NCBI RefSeq assembly: GCF_019649055.1
Contig: NW_026570314.1
Location: 310,001 to 374,000, forward strand
Direction: 5' to 3'
Origin: Paramacrobiotus metropolitanus
Lineage: Eukaryota > Tardigrada > Eutardigrada > Parachela > Macrobiotidae
Length of the DNA: 64,000 nt
In this document: positions 39,401 through 51,129 of the stretch, piece after piece
How the letters are laid out: every line of letters begins with the position of its first letter
How positions within the stretch are numbered: the stretch's first letter is position 1
Notes under the pieces: generated by a model
Databases searched by the model: none
What the model saw: the letters and a program-made list of their open reading frames with translations, nothing else
What the model was told of the DNA's origin: nothing
Translations under genes and position numbers: made by a program

Positions 39401-40534
39401 CCGGTATGGTCGGGATTGGCGACATGTACGCAATGAAAATTGCTGAAACGTGCAAAAAACTGCCGATAACCGAATCGTAATCTTAAATTTAAAGGACAAA
39501 GCAGAGACTAATCGAACAATTATTTTCTATACGAGTATGTATGTGGCAGCATTAAGGTTCTGTTCGGTTTGTGGCTTCTAAAACGAATCGATTCGCGTAC
39601 TGAGCAAGCCATTTATCAGGTGACATGTACAGCGGAAGTACTCTAGTTCATGCGATCGATGAAATCATCGGTTATGAATCAGCAATGATGATCTCAAAGA
39701 TTGTGTACAGCATGAAAGCGCCTACAAGGCTACACCCACTCTCGTTTACCATAATTCCGCCGGCAGGAAGATTTTACTCGTAAATTGATAGCGCTAGGGT
39801 TTACATAACTTCATCACTGGCTTGACAGCATCTACCTTTCTGTAAAAAATCAGACTTTTCTGAATTTATAGCCGCGGAATGTGGACTGGTTAGGTACAGT
39901 ATATCTGAATGTTATACTGCGACGAATTTTCATGGCAATCAGAGACCATTTGGATTGCTGCTGTCTCTTCCGGTGATACGGAAAAATAATTTTGCAACGA
40001 CCTTTGAATCCCCATACTGATCATTTAAAGTTTGTTCTGCCTGAAATTTCTCTGCGAGCACTTTCCTCAATCAAGTTACTTGTATAGCGACAAATGTTTT
40101 CTATAGTAATATTAAATAGAAAATGGTTATTGCCTCCGAGGCTACGAATTCAAAAACGTTTTCCGCAACGGCCTTTTTTGCATCGCCTTATTGGTTATCT
40201 AAATATTAACTGGTCCGAACCTTTCTCCAGAACTTCTACCATACACGGTGAAAATGCGGAACAAATTAAAAAAAAAAATATGGCCAAGTGCAAATGATCA
40301 AGGGACAAGCATAACACACTTGATCCTTGCCCAAATTTTGTGGTTGTATATAATGTATTAGTGAATTTTATTGTCTGTTATCCTTGTACATTTAGCTTAT
40401 TGAAAACAATTAACATCACAACGCAGTGCACTCAATCAGCAAAAAACAGCCTCGGGAGGTCTAAGAAATGAGAACAACTGATCGAAATTTGCTCCCGGTG
40501 GAGCTGTTCCCTGAACGGAGGCCGCATTTCCTGG
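39401..40534. other. Non-coding spacer, duplicated upstream region of BTB1
   Basis: No gene is seen. Up to about 40300 the sequence is recognisably homologous to 46973-47750 upstream of BTB2 (for example ATGAAATCATCGGTTATGAATC against ATGAAATCATCGGTAATGAATC, each given in part), so it belongs to the duplicated unit and may hold the BTB promoter. An A-run lies at 40267-40276. Confidence 0.6.
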
Positions 40535-40798
40535 CTAGATTTCTATGCTGATACGCTGGCGCAGGTATTCCGGTGCTCGTGCCTCGCCAGTTTCTTGCCG
40601 TACCCTTCTACCCACTTCCGTCAGCATTCGGGAAGCTTCCGGTCCGTTTGGTCCTAGCGTTTCAAAGCCCAAAGCGCTGAAAAGGTAGTCCGGGATGACG
40701 TTCTGGTATTTGGTTACCTTATCCTGTTCAGCCTTTCCCGCCGCTGCTCCAGCTCGCACGGATGTTGCCACAACATGCGATAATGCCACGATATGCAT
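40535..40798 (-). pseudogene. Fragment of a reverse-transcriptase-type mobile element tail
   Basis: The minus frame reads VRAGAAAGKAEQDKVTKYQN, then ALGFETLGPNGPEASRMLTEVGRR and a C-terminal YLRQRISIEI. I recall this pattern (AGAAAE.AE..K..KY, then ETLGPWG) as the C-terminal, probably nuclease-like part of non-LTR-type ORFs found in many invertebrates. No RT domain is nearby, so it is a relic. Confidence 0.5.
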
Positions 40799-40968
40799 AT
40801 AATATATAGCGAGATATGGCGTAATTAATAATTATTATGGTAAAAGTTGTTGGGTTGTATTGTGTAATGTTATGATCTTTATTGGTCAAATCGAACACAA
40901 GGCGCAAGATATCGGAACATTGTGTAATTGTATTACGTATTTCTGAAAGGATCTGCCAGTGGCTACGC

Positions 40969-41215
40969 GACAAGTCGTCGCGGACATTTGGTTTTACGGA
41001 CATTTCGTCTGAGGACAACTCGTTTTTGTGGCAAATAGCCATACGACTGTTCGTTGCCAAAAACTTGCCGATAATTTTTTGACTCCCCAAAAGCCGTGCG
41101 ACCAAATGTCACATAGCAAAGCGGCTGCAAAACGAGTTGTCCCAAAACAATTAGCCGCTGCGACGAAAAACATGTGGCGAAATGTCCCACGACGAAACGT
41201 CCAGCGACCACTTGG
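40969..41215. repeat. Fold-back, MITE-like repeat region
   Basis: GGACAACTCGTTTT at 41013-41026 is repeated inverted at 41129-41142, and GGACATTTCGTC-like words near 40998 recur inverted near the right end (GGCGAAATGTCCC, GACGAAACGTCC at 41177-41205). This self-complementary layout suggests a non-autonomous DNA transposon; I cannot define its exact ends. Confidence 0.45.
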
Positions 41216-41489
41216 TCTGTCACGCTGCCGGTACAGTACGAGTAATTCTCGGTTAGTTCTTGCATGCCCGAATATCAGGGCACCGTACGTTCTTCGAGGC
41301 CTGAGCTGATATCCCATTGGTCAGCAGCCGGCTTTGTCCTGGATGGCTGTTCGGGGCGCGGCCCTGAGCCGGGCCGGCCCAACACTAGTGCTCACAATAA
41401 AAATATTTTTACACTTCGTTTTCGTACGTGTACTCACGGGTTTGTTGCACTGCTGTCCACTACAGTGCTTCCGTCGTTGTTCTCGCCTG

Positions 41490-41494
41490 ATTGG
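41490..41494 (-). promoter_or_regulatory. Conserved inverted CCAAT box upstream of F1
   Basis: The word TCTCGCCTGATTGGCTG lies about 370 bp before the F1 start. A similar CTCCCCTGATTGGCTGCA lies about 290 bp before F2 (ATTGG at 48254-48258) and CTCGCCTGATTAGCCG about 250 bp before F3. Such sharing among paralogues suggests a promoter element, or only shared ancestry. Confidence 0.35.
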
Positions 41495-41860
41495 CTGTAC
41501 CTAATTCACAAGGACGACACTTCAGTGTATTGAGAATGCACGTTAACAAGTTTATGGCAATAGCGCGTTGGATCATGAACAACTATGCCGGTCATCGGCA
41601 TGCTGGCATCTTTTTCACGTCAGCTTACGCCACCCTTTCCAAGCTGTACATTCTAGGACTTGCATGTGCTGTTTGCTGCGCATTTTCCCGCAGTAAAGTA
41701 TTTTCCTTCATCGTTTTATTCCTCTCTAGTTTTGTGCCCTGCGCCATTTCCGAAGCTTCGAGTATCCACTTACAAAAGTTTTTTTGTGAATTATTGCCCG
41801 GCGCAGTATAATTCTTGCGCAGCATATTTTAGATAGGTACGTTAGTTGGCCATTAGAACA

Positions 41861-43381
41861 ATGTTCAGGAAAGACATCTGGCGCTACGGTGCAGTGACTG
41901 CGAAGACCGAGCACGACGAGTTATGGCACGGATTGGTAGTGGATGTCAATGGCAAGCACGGCCTGACCGTCAACTTCGGGTGCCCGCAGTTTCAGGCCCT
42001 ATTGGTTCCCTGGGATAACTTTGTCCAGGGCCGGACTTGGACACCCGATTCCCGCCTGCATTTCGGCGGTGCCGCACTGGTCCTTTACCAATTGACACCC
42101 AACGTCCCCTGGCGCTGGCATCGGGCCACCCTTCTAGCAGGCAGTTCCGACTACAATTACGCTTATGTCGAGCTGTCCTTCGCGGATGGAACGCAGGTGC
42201 GGGATGTGGTAGCGTGGGAGCGCGTGCAGCCTCTGTCCGAGATGCCGTCGTGTCAGTGGGGGAAAGCGCCTCACAAAGCCCCCTTCAAAAAGGGTTGCAT
42301 TGAATTACCAGAGGATCCGCAGCTGCTGGCGGTCACCCAACGACCCGACTTTGCGGAGCAGTGGCTGTGCAGGACGGAAACAATTGCCATTGCTGTACGC
42401 GGACGGAGCTTAACGTGTCTGGCGACGTCAAAGGAAATACTGGGCTTGATCGCACCGGATTGTGTAAGTGGCAGTGAAGTACTTGCCATTTGACAATCGT
42501 TTGGCTCGTTTGACGTTTAACCCCATTTGACAATCGTTGTTGTGGGGGCTCTAGGCGCGAATGCTTTTCTGGATTAAGCAGACTGGGCTAAAAGCGGGAT
42601 GCAGACGGACCGGTCAGGAGAACACGAATGGTTCGGCCACGCCCCCGAATACTGACACTTTAGCCGGAGGTGTAAGTCAAACGCCCTATTGGTCTGACGT
42701 TCTTCTTGAGGTAACCGGTTGTCATAAATTGCAGACAACCACTGCCCATACAACCGCACAGCTGCCTGTGGAGGTGTGGGCACGAATTTTCTCCTTTCTG
42801 AATGCATACGAGCGAGTTACTGCCAGTGAGATCTGCTACACGTGGAACCGTCTCCTCAAGTCTCCACCATTGGCCGTGCGCGTGGAGATTGATCTGGACC
42901 AGCACAGAGGCGTAACGGTGGCCGGTATGGTGCATCACATGGTCATGCCGTCTACCAACACCCTTCTACTGACCAGCAGCGATGACGAGCGACGCCTGAA
43001 ACAATGGCCCAGGGATTCGCCGCTTCCCAGTTCACTGCACATTGTGGTCGATGTTCTGCGCGCCAAAAACCTGCGCATTCCGCGGATTGTGCTGACGCGC
43101 TGCCGCATCAGAAAGTATTCGCTACTCGGCAGCACGGATCGGATATGGCGGCACTTTGGCGTGAGGTATGCGACCAGCTGATCTTGGAGGATACGCACAT
43201 ACTCCTGACGCACAGAGACCGAATCAACATCCCACTGCCTGACCGATCCTTGTGGTGCTGGTGGAATAGTGACCGTGTGTTTTTCTACCGTATCAAGGAC
43301 AAGATCATTGATACGCGGATGAAGAACCAGTTAACCTTACAGGATATTCAAGAATCGGTTGTGGTTTATGAACTCTTGTAG
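41861..43381 (+). pseudogene. F1: F-box gene with conserved N-terminal domain, frameshifted copy
   Basis: The exons are 41861-42463, 42555-42671 and 42735-43381 with GT-AG introns of 91 and 63 bp, all phase 0. The ATG opens MFRKDIWRYGAVTAKTEHDE, which is conserved in all four copies. Exon 1 encodes a domain of about 200 residues with Trp/Gly-rich strands (ELWHGLVVDVNGKHGLTV; VVAWERVQPL). Exon 3 starts with an F-box: AQLPVEVWARIFSFLNAYER followed by ASEICYTWNRLLKSPPLAVR. The C-terminal part has HIVVDVLRAKNLRIPRIVL. About 43137 a 7-nt deletion relative to F3 shifts the frame, so the last 80 residues lie in another frame. F-box proteins bind SKP1 and recruit targets to CUL1 ligases. It is divergent to BTB1. 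Confidence 0.8.
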
Positions 43382-44543
43382 CCTTAGATTCCCAAGCTGT
43401 TCATTCGTTTCCATCGATCTACCATCGCCTTATTGACTTACTATATTTTGTTGTTGCCCAACTTAGAGAAAGTGAGTTAAATAAGCTGCGTAAAGTACAA
43501 ACTATAATTCGATGTTCCGTAGGTATCTTGTCAATTCATCTTATTCAGTGTTTGTGCGAGTCCAGCATCCACGATTTGAGCGATAAGCAATCAACAATGA
43601 TCTTATCAGTGTTAAGGAAGGAAATCCGTAATCCGTACCTGATAAACTGCAGTTGTATGCCGTTTTATCCAGTGGCCGGTGTACGGGAACTTTTCTGGTG
43701 TTTGACTTGTCGAAGCGTGTGATGTTTGTACAACTCGGCATGAACGGAGAGTTTTCCCGATCAAACTTTACCGTACCAAACTTTTACCCCACTGTAATTA
43801 ATACCAAGCTTGAATTTGAAGAGCAAAAAAATTTACATGGTCCGGCAGAAGCACGTTACATGAACTAGTGGACCACATAAACATTTTTATTTCCATTGGT
43901 ACAAAGTTGACCCGTACTATCGCAGTTTAACGCACTTTTTCGAGTTGCCGGCATTAATTTATTAGAGTTAGTTACTCAATTCCCATGGATGGGAGGCCTG
44001 ACATGCCCACAAAGCCGATTCAGACAAGTTAACAACCTATTCAGCGAATGATATTCAAGATTCAGCGGATGCATGATCCATTCAACGGATCATACAAATT
44101 TGTTCCATTGTCCACTGCTGTAAACGGCGCACACTCTGTTTTTAAAGACAAAAAATTCACCATTAAAACGTTATATAAAAATTATAATCAAGAGAACAGC
44201 TAGTCGTGCATTTCCAATGGGTCCACGAAAAGCGACATCTCTTGATTCCCATAGTCCATCTGACAATGCCTGTGTGATTGGAAAGGTGTTGCAGTTGCAG
44301 AAATGAGTCATGTCGTCAGGAAGAAAATCATAATTATTTTAAACACAGAAGGTAATATAGACTGTTGTTTTGCGATGCGCTCATACATGTACTACACAAA
44401 TTCTTGCCATTTATTTGAATGATATAAGTGTATTTTTTCGCAAAATATCCATAGTCCAGATAATGACATAAGCCAGTAATTAATTTTCGCTAGTTCTGAC
44501 ACGCCCACGAAGCCGATGTCAGACAATGCATTCCACAGGTTAT
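43382..44543. other. Non-coding spacer between F1 and BTB2, with a PDZ-exon relic
   Basis: No intact gene is visible. The stretch 43673-43780 is homologous to 53370-53440 behind F3, which shows that the gene's 3' flank was duplicated too. At 43999-44080 (CCCACAAAGCCGATTCAGAC onward) is a short relic of the last PDZ exon and its 3' flank, on the minus strand. Confidence 0.55.
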
Positions 44544-46972
44544 TCAGCGGATGATATCCAAGATTACGTGGTTTCCGGCATCGCGCAAAATTCTCCTGGC
44601 CTGATCACGAGAGACCGCTTCCAGGCTCTCACCGTTCACCGCGACAATCCGATCGCCCGGCTGCAGTCGGCCTGTAAAAACTTGCTATTTGGCGCAAATC
44701 ATGTATTATGTTTTCTGTACACCACTTATTTTTGCTTTGTCCCGAGTACTGACGCATATTTGTACGTCAAAATTTACAAAATCTTATATGTATGTAAATA
44801 TGTAATCATAGTATTAGGTAAATTATGTTTACCATCAATGCGGGCGTTTGATCCGTCAACGATGGCTTGCACCGAAATGGGCAAATTTCCGCTCGGCGAA
44901 CCGAAGCCTCCAACCTATACATAGATGCAGGAACCCAGATTCAGTTACGATCTCTCGCCGCACTAAACAGTATTCCACGACAACTATATTACTGGTATGT
45001 GCTTGCTACACTGGCAAAAATGTACGGGTTCTTGGCCTATAATTTAGTTTACGAGATGGCGCAATATTTCGTATAACGGTGTAGCCTGCTGGAAGGATAC
45101 AAGGTCAAATGTGTCAAATGTTCAAACATACAAGAGTAAATCCAAAATGACCGTCTTGTCCACGACGTAACGCAATCAAGCTCCATATCGGCAGACTGCA
45201 AAAACACAAAAGCGAACTGTAAATTCAATAACAACCATATTAACCGGTAGCGGAAAGGTAATTCTGTAGATACCAAACCGCTGTAAGTCAGCAGGACGGC
45301 TAAAAATATGTTTTTCTCACGCACCGACGCACTGGCGTTTGTTGCACCAAACGTGAGCGCTTCCGTAGCTTATTGGCCTACGAGTGGAACGACCTGACGA
45401 TCTTCCTTAAGCAGAACGGTGACTCAGCTTCAAGCTCAGGTTCCTTATCCGGATAATGGCGCGGCAGGCAGCTTCTTGGCTCCACTAAAAACGGAATTTC
45501 CGGCTGCATGGTGGCATGTTTGTGCCGGTAAATGTCCAACAATTCTGCTTCCAGTAGTAGGCCACTCTATGAGAACAAAGCTATCTGCACATATATTCTC
45601 CGTGTTTGACAAATATAGCGTTCAGATACCCACCGTGGCGGGTCCATCTAGCAGCTCAGTATCGCTCATTAGCGGAAAGCGTACGAGGAACAACACCTCA
45701 CCCAGTATCCGCCGCCGGTTAGCAGCAGTTGGTTCCTCGTTATTACGGGTGCATGCCGCTGTTGCCCACCTATAAAACAAGCGGTCAGATGTAACCTAGT
45801 CCCCGTTGGAACTGATTGACAGTGCATCATATTAGCTGAATTGGTCCGGTATTATTGGTTGGTCTGTTTGTACGAAGTACGTACGGTAAAAACTACTAAA
45901 AATTACGAAATGGTCTGTCTGTTTTTTAGCAGACAAGTCCCGAAGATTTTTGAATTGCAGTATGACTGTACAATCACAAGAACACAAAACCAGTTCAGAA
46001 AGTGAAAATGCTCAGCAGCACTTGCTTTTCCACTGCCACGTAGATGGCATTTTCAGAGGCCCGCAGTGAACTGCGCCGCAGAATCATCTCCAACATTTTC
46101 CTTTCTATTTGGATGAATCGTTTGAAGCGCAGAATGGATTCCCCGTAAGCATCTACCACCATCAAGCAAGGATCGACGAATTCGTCTGCACGCCATTTAA
46201 CAGCCTACAGACCATATAACATCCTTCGTTATTGAATATTTTCACGATATACAAAGAACACTGGTCGCATCAGTGTTCCGTCAAGGTGTTTCGCTTTTAG
46301 AAGCAATTGCGGTATACTACATATGGATTACGTATTCGTGTCTCGGTGTTTTAAATATACTCTACAGTGTTGAGCAATGACGAAAACGTACATTTTCCAG
46401 ATACGTTAGGCAACTGCCGGCGTTCAGGTCACCAAAGATGAAGCGGGAGCAGTGTTCGGTCAACAGCGGTATGTCGTACCTGTCCGCGCAGTACAGCGTT
46501 GGGAAAACGTTCTCGTGGTTGAGGTGAACGCTGTCAGCGTATAAGCAGCTAACACCAAGAACCATGTTTACATGAAACTCTGGAGCGCGTCTCTCGGAAA
46601 CAGTAATGCGCTGCCGATGCCAATTACCTGAGCATATTTGCGAAGGCATCCGGATGAACATCGGGAACATCAATGGCGCCATCACATTTTTCCGGTAAGC
46701 TTCCATAGAACATCGTCCGAAAAACCGGACTGCGCATGCTAAGAATATTTCTACAAAAATTAGGTAGTTAATGCAGGAAGTGGTCGTCGTAAGAGTATCA
46801 TATAGGTAAAGGCTTACCGGTGCGCTGCGAAGATCTTAGAAATGCCATAATCACGCCCAACTGCGAACTGTACATCACTCAGATCACCGCTGGTCAACGC
46901 AGCGTTCAAGAAACTACGGATACCGGAGTCGGAAGTGGCCGGAATTTGGTTCCCTTTGCAGATTCCTTGCAT
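44544..46972 (-). pseudogene. BTB2: BTB-BACK-PDZ gene, nine exons, one in-frame stop
   Basis: The exons are 46818-46972, 46628-46750, 46392-46548, 46026-46204, 45634-45769, 45325-45566, 45132-45216, 44833-44914 and 44544-44671. They total 1287 nt, exactly 429 codons. Start is ATG 46970-46972. Residues about 20-145 are BTB/POZ (LSDVQFAVGRDYG, AHRNILSMRSPVFRTMFYG, NVFPTLYCADRYDIPLL). About 146-250 is BACK (GTWR-like start KWRADEFVDPCL, then LRRSSLRASENAIYVAVEK and WATAACTRN). The linker contains DIYRHKHATMQPEIPFL. The PDZ has GQDGHFGFTL, GGFGSPSGNLPISV, RLQPGDRIVAVNGESL and ends VILDIIR. One TAG lies at codon 313 in the linker, and the intron after exon 4 begins GC instead of GT. It is either a recent pseudogene or a gene with an alternative exon 6. 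It is a likely CUL3 adaptor. Confidence 0.82.
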
Positions 46973-48542
46973 TTAGTACAGGATCGGGACTGGCAAACTG
47001 TCCCGAAGGAAAATTAGCAGCAGTTAAACGTGCAAAAAGTTGCCGACAACTCAATCTCAAGCTTAAATTTAACTGACACGGCAGAACATAGACTAGCCGA
47101 TTATATGTGGCAACATTCAGGAATCAGTATTAGTGTTCTTTTCAGTTTGTGGCTTGCAGTAAAAACAAGTTGGTTCACGTATTGACTTGCTGCATCAGGT
47201 GACAACAGCAATTACTGTACTTTACTAGCTAGTTCACGCAGTCGATGAAATCATCGGTAATGAATCACCAACGATGATCTCACCGATTGTGCAGTGTAAA
47301 CAAGACGCCAGTTCGGTCTCATTTGCCGTAATTCCAGCCGAAGGCCAGTTGTGTGTATAGTTTATACTTTGATGGCGGCAAGTCTGTAATCGTGTAATGA
47401 CACCACCAGCGGTTTGACAACATCGTACGACGTACAAGGATCTGATGATTCCATAACAAAATACGCAGCACTGAGTTTCTAGGCACCTATTGCTAAAATC
47501 TTTTGATTAGAAGCAGTCGTGTGATCTGGATGCAGCTAGTGCTTGCAAAATGCACATCTGTTTAGCGAAGAAATGGTCTCATGTTAAATAGGGAATCACC
47601 TGGAATACCATCACTACCTCCGGGCCTACGAATGGATACATTTCTTGCAGGCTTGCAGCAGTCTTTGTGTACCTCTTTATCACCGCTTACAGTTTTCTTC
47701 CACAGTGTGGTAACCACTTACGGTTAAAATGCGGAACGAAAAATCGAGAATGTCATTACCGTAATTTAAAAGAAAGTTAAAGCGAGAAATGTTAAAGATC
47801 ATGTTGAAATTAATGTTAAAGCGAGAATGTCATTACCGTAATTTTCTAGGTTTATGACTAGCAAACACTGTCATTATTATTGTAAAGTTATGGTTTTTTT
47901 ACGTTAATGTATTACATATTTTCGTACATGTGCCGGGGTACATGCCCGTTTTCCTGCAATGGGAGCATGTAGAAGCCGGATCCACAATTGATTGCGTACA
48001 GATACAGGTAGTGCAATATTAGAGCTTGAAGCGACAGCCACTGCACTACACACTTTTGTTAGCGTAACCCATGAATTTGCATTTTTCGCTGTATCTTTGC
48101 GCAACCGATTATGGAATTCTGGCTTGTATTAAAGTAAGTACATGCAGTGCGTACTTGTACAATTGTACTGCGTGCTCGTACGCCTTAAGCGGGATCAACC
48201 CTGCACTGTTGTCTGCCGACTCAGCACTTCAGCGCTGTCCTTGTTCTCCCCTGATTGGCTGCACTCGATCACTTCTGTTGATCGCCATTTTCGCGTTCGA
48301 TCATGAAGAACTAAAGAATGCATTTGCAGCTCATCGGCATTCATGATTTTTTCACGTCAGCTTACGCTATGTCGTCTGTTTAGAGTTAGCAGGACTTTTC
48401 GTGCACTGAAGAGTGTAATTCTACTTCCGTTCTTTCTTTTATTCCGCTAAGTTTTCAGTACCGACTTTTACGGGACTATTTCTAAATCATTCCCCAGCGC
48501 AGTCTAATTTCCGTTTTATGTCGTTGATTGGTCGTTAGAAGA
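46973..48542. other. Non-coding spacer between BTB2 and F2 (divergent promoter region)
   Basis: No gene is seen. The left half is homologous to 39401-40300 (BTB flank), the right part to the F-box upstream regions. A 23-bp exact direct repeat (CGAGAATGTCATTACCGTAA plus TTT) lies at 47745-47767 and 47822-47844. The inverted CCAAT box is at 48254-48258. Confidence 0.55.
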
Positions 48543-49995
48543 ATGTTCAGGAAAGACATCTGGCGCTACGGTGCAGTGACTGTGAAGACCGAGCAGGACG
48601 AGTTGTGGCACGGACTGGTAGCGGATGTCAACAGCAAGCACGGCTTGACCGTCAACTTCGGGTGCCCGCAGTTCCAGGCCGCACTGGTTCCCTGGGCTAA
48701 CTTCGTCCAGGGCCGGACATGGACACCAGAATCCCGTCTGCAGTTCGGCGGTCCCGCGCTGGCTGTTTACCAGTTGACAAGAAACGTTCCGTGGCGTTGG
48801 CATCGTGCCTGCCTCCTGGCGGGTAGTTCCGATTATAAGTACGCTTTTGTGGAGCTGATCTTGACGGATGGGACGGTGGTGCGGGATGTCGTGGGGTGGG
48901 AGCGCGTGCAGCCGCTGGCCGAGATGCCGTCGTGCCAGTGGGATAAAGCGCCCCACAAAGCCCCTTTCAAAAAGTGTTGGATCGAGTTGACCGGGGATCC
49001 ACAGCTGCTGGCGGTCACCCAACGACCCGATTTTGTGGAGCATTGGCTGTCCAGGACGGGTACAATCGCTCGTGGTATGCGGGGACGGAGTTTACTGTGT
49101 CTGGCGACGTCGAAAGAAATACCGCGCTTGTTCGCACGGGAGTCTGAAATTGTAAGTTCTACTGGTAATGACTGCTGCTAGACATTTGCGTTGCTTAACC
49201 AGGCTGTGGTTTTGGCTCTAGGCGCAAGTGCTTTCGTGGATTGGTCAAGCTGAGCTGAAAGCAAGATGGAGTAGGTCTCGTCAGGCGAACAGCGTCAATG
49301 GCACGGATACGTCGCCGAGCCCTGGCCATACGATCGCCATTGACGCAAACTGCGAATCTTATACTCAGCAGCTGCCTGTGGAGGTGTGGGCACGAATTTT
49401 CTCCTTTCTGAATGCATACGAGCGAGTTACTGCCAGTGAGATCTGCTACACGTGGAACCGTCTCCTCAAGTCTCCACCATTGGCCGTGCGCGTGGAGATT
49501 GATCTGGACCAGCACAGAGGCGTAACGGTGGCCGGTATGGTGCATCACATGATCATGCCGTCTACGAAAACCCTCCTACTGACCAGCAGCGATGACGAGC
49601 GACGCCTGAAACAATGGCCCAGGGATTCGCCGCTTCCCAGTCCACTGCACATTGTGGTCGATGTTCTGCGCGCCAAGAACCTGCGCGTTCCGCGGATTGT
49701 ACTGAAGCGCTGCCGCATCAGGAAGCATTCACTGCTGGGAACCGCGAACGGGAGATCGGATATGGCGGCACTGTGGTGTGAGGTATGTGACCAGCTGACC
49801 CTGGAGGATACGCACATTCTTCTGACGTATGAAGACCGAATGAATATTCAGCTGGTTGACCGATCCAGGTGCTGGGAGAGTTCTGATCGTGTGCTTTTCT
49901 ACCGTATTCAAGGCAAAACCATCGATACACGGATGAAGGACAAGTTAACCCTACTCGATACTCAAGAATCGGTTCTGGAATATCAACTTCTGTAA
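48543..49995 (+). CDS. F2: F-box protein with conserved N-terminal domain, intact two-exon gene
   Basis: The exons are 48543-49151 and 49222-49995 (70-bp GT-AG intron, phase 0), coding 460 residues from ATG to TAA with no lesion. Residues 1-200 are the family's N-terminal domain: MFRKDIWRYGAVTVKTEQDE, LTVNFGCPQFQAALVPWANF, YAFVELILTDGTVVRDVVGW. The F-box is at about 255-300 (QQLPVEVWARIFSFLNAYER). The C-terminal 180 residues follow the family pattern with LRAKNLRVPRIVLKRCRIRK and end LEYQLL. The second intron present in F1, F3 and F4 is missing here. A 183-bp stretch at 49379-49561 is identical to F1 42759-42941, a sign of gene conversion. It is a predicted SCF (CUL1) substrate receptor; the target is unknown. 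Confidence 0.85.
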
Positions 49996-51129
49996 CCTTA
50001 AATCTGCAAGCTGTTCATTCGCGTGCTAGTAGCCTAGTATCACTTGATTGTTTTTATGAAGTATTGCAATATCAGCACTAATATTTATAGTTTAATATTA
50101 CATTTAATACTTGGTGTTAACCATAGGCAGCCAGCATTCGTACTGATTGCTGTGCACTTGTATTTTCAAGACTTCAGGAATGTTACTCTCTGCAGAAAAT
50201 AGAAACCGCATTATTTTGATATACCGTAATGTTGCATCGATATGATAATGCCAAGTCATGCTATAAAATGTCTGTACGATTAAATGCTTGAATACAGATT
50301 TCTTATGTTAGAGTTAGAATGCGGCATAAAAGCCATAAAAATTGTACGGCATCGGGCGTTATAACCGAAAAAGATGGAATAGAAAAATAATGATTCTCGT
50401 GAATGCGAATGTGACGCTACTGTGTTGTACGAATGTTGTACCTGGCAAAATTTGGCGTAGTCTATGTACGTACTACGTAGTACTACGTAAGTAGATGCAG
50501 TGTTGTTGCTTAGTCTGCTAAAGCGCACGCAGCTCCTGAGCTGCTAACAAAGTAAATGTACTTTGTATTGGCGCTCAGTAAATATCTGTACGTGACAGTA
50601 CGTAATTTCAAAATAATATGTAAAACCGTTATTGCGTAAAACGAACCAAAACTTTACTACAGCTGATAAGTTGCTACTAATAGCTGTCATATCTCGAGAA
50701 CACTAGACGTACATGATACAAGTCATGATGCTGTACGTGCCTGCATTCCTGCAATGAACATGTTAAGGTTTGTGTTGGGCGTACTTCCACTGCGAACTCG
50801 TACTACAATGTACGTACTTTCACAAGATCAACGCACGGCTGCCGACTCACACGTGCCAGCGCTTTCGTCGTTGTTCTCGCCTGATTAGCCGCAGCATTTA
50901 AGATGCACATGAATCACTATTTCACCAGCTGACCAATATTTCGCGTCGGATCTTGAAGACAGAAGAATTAAAGCATGTGGCTGTTTGCTGAGCTTTTTCC
51001 GCAGTATCTTTCTTTCTTTTATTCCTCTAAGTTTTCTGGAATCAGAATTCAAATGTACAGGTTTTTTTCTGAATCATTCCTCGGCGCAGTCTGATTTCCG
51101 TTTAATGCCGTTGACTGGCCATTAAAACA
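49996..51129. other. Spacer between F2 and F3
   Basis: No coding region is supported. The last 300 bases resemble the other F-box upstream regions (TTTCTTTCTTTTATTCCTCT near 51005-51030 and CTCGCCTGATTAGCCG near 50877). Confidence 0.6.

Noticed and set aside
40267-40276. A-run as a possible poly(A) tail of a LINE copy.
   Set aside because: No LINE 3' end precedes it on the plus strand; the only fragment nearby is on the other strand and lies downstream.
48071-48346. 91-codon frame upstream of F2.
   Set aside because: It lies in a region shared with the F1 and F3 upstream sequences, where the frame is not kept.
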